Positions 60,617-64,000 of a stretch of DNA of 64,000 nt are shown here, piece by piece. Position 1 is the stretch's first letter. Each line of letters starts with the position of its first letter. The stretch spans positions 248,001 to 312,000 of the forward strand of contig NZ_WFLJ01000001.1 of the NCBI RefSeq assembly GCF_009208735.1. Reading direction: 5' to 3'. The notes under the pieces are model-generated. The model ran no database searches, was not told the DNA's origin, and was given only the letters and a program-made list of their open reading frames with translations. The position numbers and the translations under genes are program-made. The DNA comes from Janthinobacterium rivuli (GTDB taxonomy: Bacteria > Pseudomonadota > Gammaproteobacteria > Burkholderiales > Burkholderiaceae_D).

Positions 60617-61035
60617 CTTGGACTTTCTGAAAAAGAAGCTGGCTAGTGTCGTTAGAAATGACTAAATTTATTAACGCAGATCAAAGAATGAACGATCATT
60701 CTAAAATCGTCAAGCATCGTTACAATTGAAACATAGTAACTATCAAGCGAATTAAATTATCAATGAGGCAACAAATTGAGGACGGCGACAGCGGCGGCAC
60801 GCCAGCAAAGTCAGCTACGAACCTGGCGGACGGCGGCAAAAACGGCAATGCGGTAAAGGTGGATTGAGTGAATACTGTAGCAGGGTCAAGATTTCTTTGC
60901 AGAACTGAACGACAACGGTGCAACACCGGCCGTCAGGCAGGCATCGAACAATAATTCTTTACCAATGGTATCGAAAAGACATGCCACGACGGACGCGCTA
61001 CTATATTGGCCATGGCGTGGCGAAGCGGAGGCGCG
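60617..61035. other. Divergent control region, efflux operon and KaiC-like gene
   Basis: 419 gene-free bases. On the efflux side lie TTGACG (60708-60713, minus) and CATTCT (60685-60690, minus) 17 bases apart, with the TetR-like operator over the -10. The KaiC side is GC-rich without a clear promoter. No small gene recognised. Confidence 0.55.
60685..60702. promoter_or_regulatory. TetR-type operator overlapping the efflux promoter
   Basis: AGAATGA, ACGA, TCATTCT: 7-bp perfect arms around a 4-base centre, a common TetR-family operator shape. It covers the spacer and -10 of the predicted minus-strand promoter. Confidence 0.7.
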
Positions 61036-62550
61036 ATGATGACGGCACAGGCGCAAGGAGAAACACAGCGCGATGGCGCGCACGGCCCAGGCACGCCGCC
61101 ACTGCTGTCGACCGGCGTCGCCGGCCTCGATACCATCCTGACGGGCGGCTTGCTGGCCGAGCGTCTGTACCTGATCGAAGGCGTGCCCGGCACGGGCAAG
61201 ACCACCCTGGCATTGCAATTTCTGGCCGAAGGCGCGCGCAGCGGCGCGTCCGTGCTGTATATCGCCCTGGCGGAATCCGAGATCGAGCTGCGCGGCGCGG
61301 CCCTGTCGCATGGCTGGGACCTGGCCGGCATCGCCATCGAAGAGGTGGCGCCCAGCGACAACATGCTCGACCCCGAGCGCCAATACACCATCTTCCATCC
61401 GTCGGAAATCGAACTGGCCTTGACCAACCAGCGCATCCTCGCCGCCATCGAAAAGCACCGCCCTGCCCGCCTCGTGCTCGACTCCCTGTCCGAACTGCAA
61501 TTGCTGGCGGAAAACCCCCTGCGCTACCGGCGCCAGGTAATCGCATTGAAGCAATATCTGGCCAGCCGGCACTGCACCACCCTCTTGATCGACGACCGTT
61601 CCGCCCTCGATGACGGCTTGCAAGTACGTAGCGTGGCCCATTGCGTGATCGCGCTGGAGCTGCAGCAGCAGGCGTATGGCAATGACCGGCGCCGCGTGCG
61701 GGTGGTGAAGTACCGGGGCGTGTCGTTTCGCAGCGGCACGCACGACTACAAGATCGCCGACGAGGGCCTGGTCGTCTATCCACGCCTGGTGGCGGCCGAT
61801 ACGCGCCGCGATGGCGACCATCGGCGCCTGTCGAGCGGCGTGCCTGAGCTTGACGCCATGATAGGCGGCGGCCTGGAAGAAGGCATGAGCACGCTCATTT
61901 CCGGCCCGGCCGGCAGCGGCAAGTCCACGCTGGCGGCACAATTCGTGCATGCGGCCACGATGCGCGACGAACCGTGCGCCATGTTCCTGTTCGAGGAGGC
62001 GCGCAGCAAGCTGCTGAACCGGACCGACAACGTGGGCATGCGCCTGCAGGCGGCGCTCGACACCGGCCTGCTGAGCGTGCAGCAAATCGATCCGGCCGAG
62101 CTGACCCCGGGAGAATTCGCCCAGGCCGTGGTCGACGCGGCGGAACGGGGCGCCCGGGTCATCGTCATCGATAGCCTGAACGGCTACATGCACGCCGTGC
62201 CCGACGAGCGCTTCCAGAGCACCTATCTGCATGAACTGCTCAATTACCTGAGCCAGCGCGGCGTGGCCACCCTGCTCGTCGGCGTGCAGCAAAACATGCT
62301 GGGCACGTCGATGACGACCGCGGCCGACGCCAGCTACCTGGCCGACAGCGTCATCATGCTGCGCTATTACGAAACGGAAGGCGAAGTGCGGCAAGCCATT
62401 TCCGTCTTCAAGAAGCGCGGCAGTGCGCACGAGCGCAGCATCCGCCCCTTCCAGATCAGCTCCCAGGGCATCCGCATCGGCCCGCCCCTGGCAGGCTTTC
62501 ACGGCATCCTGTCGGGCTTGCCCACCATCGGTGGCACGCCCCTCCCCTAG
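61036..62550 (+). CDS. KaiC-like two-domain ATPase
   Basis: 504-aa RecA-fold protein with two KaiC domains. CI: STGVAGLDTILTGG, Walker A GVPGTGKTTL; the catalytic Glu pair is only half kept (IALAESEIEL). CII: SSGVPELDAMIGGGLEEG, Walker A GPAGSGKSTL and FLFEEARSKLL (both Glu kept). In the phosphorylation loop of cyanobacterial KaiC (S431/T432) it has ASYLADS, so Ser is kept and Thr is Tyr. CGGAGG precedes ATG 61036. Proteobacterial KaiC-like proteins without KaiA/KaiB are linked to stress and signalling. It sits directly before a hybrid kinase, suggesting a joint pathway. Confidence 0.92.
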   Translation: MMTAQAQGETQRDGAHGPGTPPLLSTGVAGLDTILTGGLLAERLYLIEGVPGTGKTTLALQFLAEGARSGASVLYIALAESEIELRGAALSHGWDLAGIAIEEVAPSDNMLDPERQYTIFHPSEIELALTNQRILAAIEKHRPARLVLDSLSELQLLAENPLRYRRQVIALKQYLASRHCTTLLIDDRSALDDGLQVRSVAHCVIALELQQQAYGNDRRRVRVVKYRGVSFRSGTHDYKIADEGLVVYPRLVAADTRRDGDHRRLSSGVPELDAMIGGGLEEGMSTLISGPAGSGKSTLAAQFVHAATMRDEPCAMFLFEEARSKLLNRTDNVGMRLQAALDTGLLSVQQIDPAELTPGEFAQAVVDAAERGARVIVIDSLNGYMHAVPDERFQSTYLHELLNYLSQRGVATLLVGVQQNMLGTSMTTAADASYLADSVIMLRYYETEGEVRQAISVFKKRGSAHERSIRPFQISSQGIRIGPPLAGFHGILSGLPTIGGTPLP

Positions 62551-62558
62551 GAATGATC

Positions 62559-64000
62559 ATGGAGCAACGCATCCTGATCTACACGCCTGGCGGCCAGGAC
62601 GCCGCCTTGGCCGCCAAGGTGCTCACCAGCGAAGGCATCGCCTGCCACGCCTGCCGCTCCGCAGACGACCTGGCCGAACAGCTGGCGCTGGGCGCCGGCG
62701 GCGTGCTGACGCTGGAGGAAGCCCTGCCCGCAGGCGTCTACGCCGTGCTCGACGCCTACGCCCGCCAGCAGCCGGACTGGTCCGATTTGCCCATCATCCT
62801 GCTGACGCACGCGGGACTCGATTCCCTGCCCTTGCGGCAAGCCGTCGCCACCCTGGGCAACCTGACCCTGCTGGAACGCCCCGTGCACATCTTGACCCTG
62901 ATCACGTCGGCCCAGGCCATGCTGCGCGCGCGCCAACGCCAGTACCAGATGCGCGAGACGCAGCGGCGCAAGGACGAATTCCTTGCCAGCCTCGGGCATG
63001 AACTGCGCAATCCGCTGGCGCCCATCAAGACCTCGGTGGCTCTGCTCAAGCACCTGTATCCGGCATCGGAGCAGGTCGGCAAGGTGAGCGACGTGATCGA
63101 GCGCCAGGTGACGCACCTGACGCGGCTGGTGGATGACTTGCTCGACGTGGCGCGCATCACCAGCGGCAAGGTCATGCTGCAGCGCAAGGAGTTCACCTTC
63201 CAGCAAGTGCTCGACCATGTGATCGAGTTGTGCCAGCCCGCGGCCAGCGGCCGGCATATCCGCATCACGCAGGACTTGCCGCCGCGTGCCGTGACCTTGC
63301 ACGCCGACTATGCCAGGGTGGTGCAGATCTTTGCCAATATCGTCTCGAATGCCGTGAAGTTCACGCCGGATGGCGGGCACATCCACGTTACGGCGCGCCA
63401 GGTGCAGGACCGTTTGCTGGCGACGGTCGAAGACAATGGCATCGGCATCGCCCCGGACGCCATCGCGCGCATCTTTTCCATGTTCGAACAGGGCCCCACG
63501 GTGGCGGGCCAGATGGCCAGCGGCCTGGGCATCGGCTTGAGCCTGGCGCGCCAATTTGCCGAGATGCATGGCGGCAGCATCGAAGCCTATAGCGACGGCC
63601 CCGGGCGTGGCAGCCGCTTCATCGTCACCTTGCCGGCCAGCATCGGCGACGCCCAAACAGCCACCCCGGCCACGTCGGCCGCCGCCACGCGCGAGGCACC
63701 CGCCAGCGCTGGCCAGCCGGTGCGGGTGCTGGTGGTGGACGACAACCGCGACGCGGCCGATTCATTACAAAGCCTGTTCCAGCTCGAGGGCTATGCCGCC
63801 AGCGTCGCGTATGGCGGCGCACAGGCGCTGGCGGCCGTCGACCAGGCGTGGCCGCAACTGGTCGTGATGGACCTGGGCATGCCGGACATGGATGGCTACG
63901 AAGCGGCACGCCAGATACGCCAGCGCGCGCACGGGCGCCCGGTGCTGCTGATCGCCCTCACAGGCTGGGGTCAGGGTGAGGCGCGCTCACGCACGGAACA
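62559..64000 (+). CDS. Hybrid histidine kinase with receiver domain, partial (runs off the right edge)
   Basis: At least 480 codons, open to the end of the window. Order: an N-terminal receiver-like domain (about 1-125) that lacks the phospho-acceptor Asp; HisKA with FLASLGHELRNPLAPIK (His near 148); HATPase_c with IVSNAVKFTPDGG, VEDNGIGIAPDA and GLGIGLSLARQ; an Ala/Thr-rich linker; and a C-terminal receiver with VLVVDDNRDAADS and VVMDLGMPDMDGYEA (phospho-Asp in MDLGMPD). The ATG at 62559 has TAGGA at the right distance and lies 8 bases after the KaiC-like stop; ATG 62553 is also in frame. No membrane helix, so cytoplasmic; likely paired with KaiC. Confidence 0.93.
   Translation, partial: MEQRILIYTPGGQDAALAAKVLTSEGIACHACRSADDLAEQLALGAGGVLTLEEALPAGVYAVLDAYARQQPDWSDLPIILLTHAGLDSLPLRQAVATLGNLTLLERPVHILTLITSAQAMLRARQRQYQMRETQRRKDEFLASLGHELRNPLAPIKTSVALLKHLYPASEQVGKVSDVIERQVTHLTRLVDDLLDVARITSGKVMLQRKEFTFQQVLDHVIELCQPAASGRHIRITQDLPPRAVTLHADYARVVQIFANIVSNAVKFTPDGGHIHVTARQVQDRLLATVEDNGIGIAPDAIARIFSMFEQGPTVAGQMASGLGIGLSLARQFAEMHGGSIEAYSDGPGRGSRFIVTLPASIGDAQTATPATSAAATREAPASAGQPVRVLVVDDNRDAADSLQSLFQLEGYAASVAYGGAQALAAVDQAWPQLVVMDLGMPDMDGYEAARQIRQRAHGRPVLLIALTGWGQGEARSRTE

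Overview
The window looks like a chromosomal segment of a high-GC betaproteobacterium, most likely Burkholderiales and probably Oxalobacteraceae (Janthinobacterium/Duganella/Massilia type). The reasons are the sdhCDAB-sdhE-gltA, odhA-odhB-lpd, GntR, mdh, citE-like and acnA supercluster, the adjacent DUF2863 and DUF3563 genes, and methyl-accepting chemotaxis proteins ending in WEEF. No insertion sequence, CRISPR array, rRNA or integrase was seen. One tRNA gene (Pro, GGG) is present.

Layout. 1-5165 (minus strand): a TIR-domain protein running off the left edge, a DinG/YoaA-type iron-sulfur helicase, a YdcH-like small protein, a lipoprotein and zapE. 5236-11347 (minus): the 2-oxoglutarate dehydrogenase genes (sucA, odhB, lpdA), with a small SHOCT-PspC membrane protein placed between E2 and E3. 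11604-14262: an accessory block of a LysR regulator, a truncated metallo-beta-lactamase-like pseudoenzyme, a quinone-reductase-like flavoprotein and an HxlR regulator with an N-terminal cysteine. 14360-19476 (minus): gltA, sdhE and sdhBADC. 19783-26448: a GntR/UTRA regulator with a perfect palindrome upstream, then mdh, a CitE-like lyase, a secreted MliC-like protein and acnA on the plus strand. Together these genes supply nearly all enzymes of the oxidative TCA cycle.

26662-36223: DUF2863, a CYTH phosphatase-like gene with an M14 carboxypeptidase, a TetR regulator, a coiled-coil membrane protein, a succinate/acetate CoA-transferase divergent from a LysR gene, a FucP/GluP-type sugar transporter with LacI-like and HexR-like operators, DUF3563 and an FMN reductase. 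36282-41900: lactate use, with permease lctP and lutA-lutC-lutB (an unusual order), divergent from a FadR-type regulator. 42010-50867: a diguanylate cyclase, a WYL regulator with its own long inverted repeat, an unknown protein, a TorF-type porin, a chemoreceptor, two paralogous lipoproteins and an acyl-CoA dehydrogenase-like protein.

50901-60616: an S9 peptidase, a small membrane protein, tRNA-Pro and an AcrAB-OprM-like RND efflux operon. That operon ends in its own TetR gene, and a TetR-type operator overlaps its promoter. 61036-64000: a two-domain KaiC-like ATPase followed 8 bases later by a hybrid histidine kinase that runs off the right edge.

The most interesting leads are the KaiC-like/hybrid-kinase pair without KaiA or KaiB, the TIR protein downstream of the helicase, the metallo-beta-lactamase relative that has lost all of its metal ligands, and several well-formed operators that tie regulators to neighbouring genes. 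Start sites were chosen by ribosome binding site, family length and neighbour spacing. Domain assignments come from recognised motifs, not database searches.
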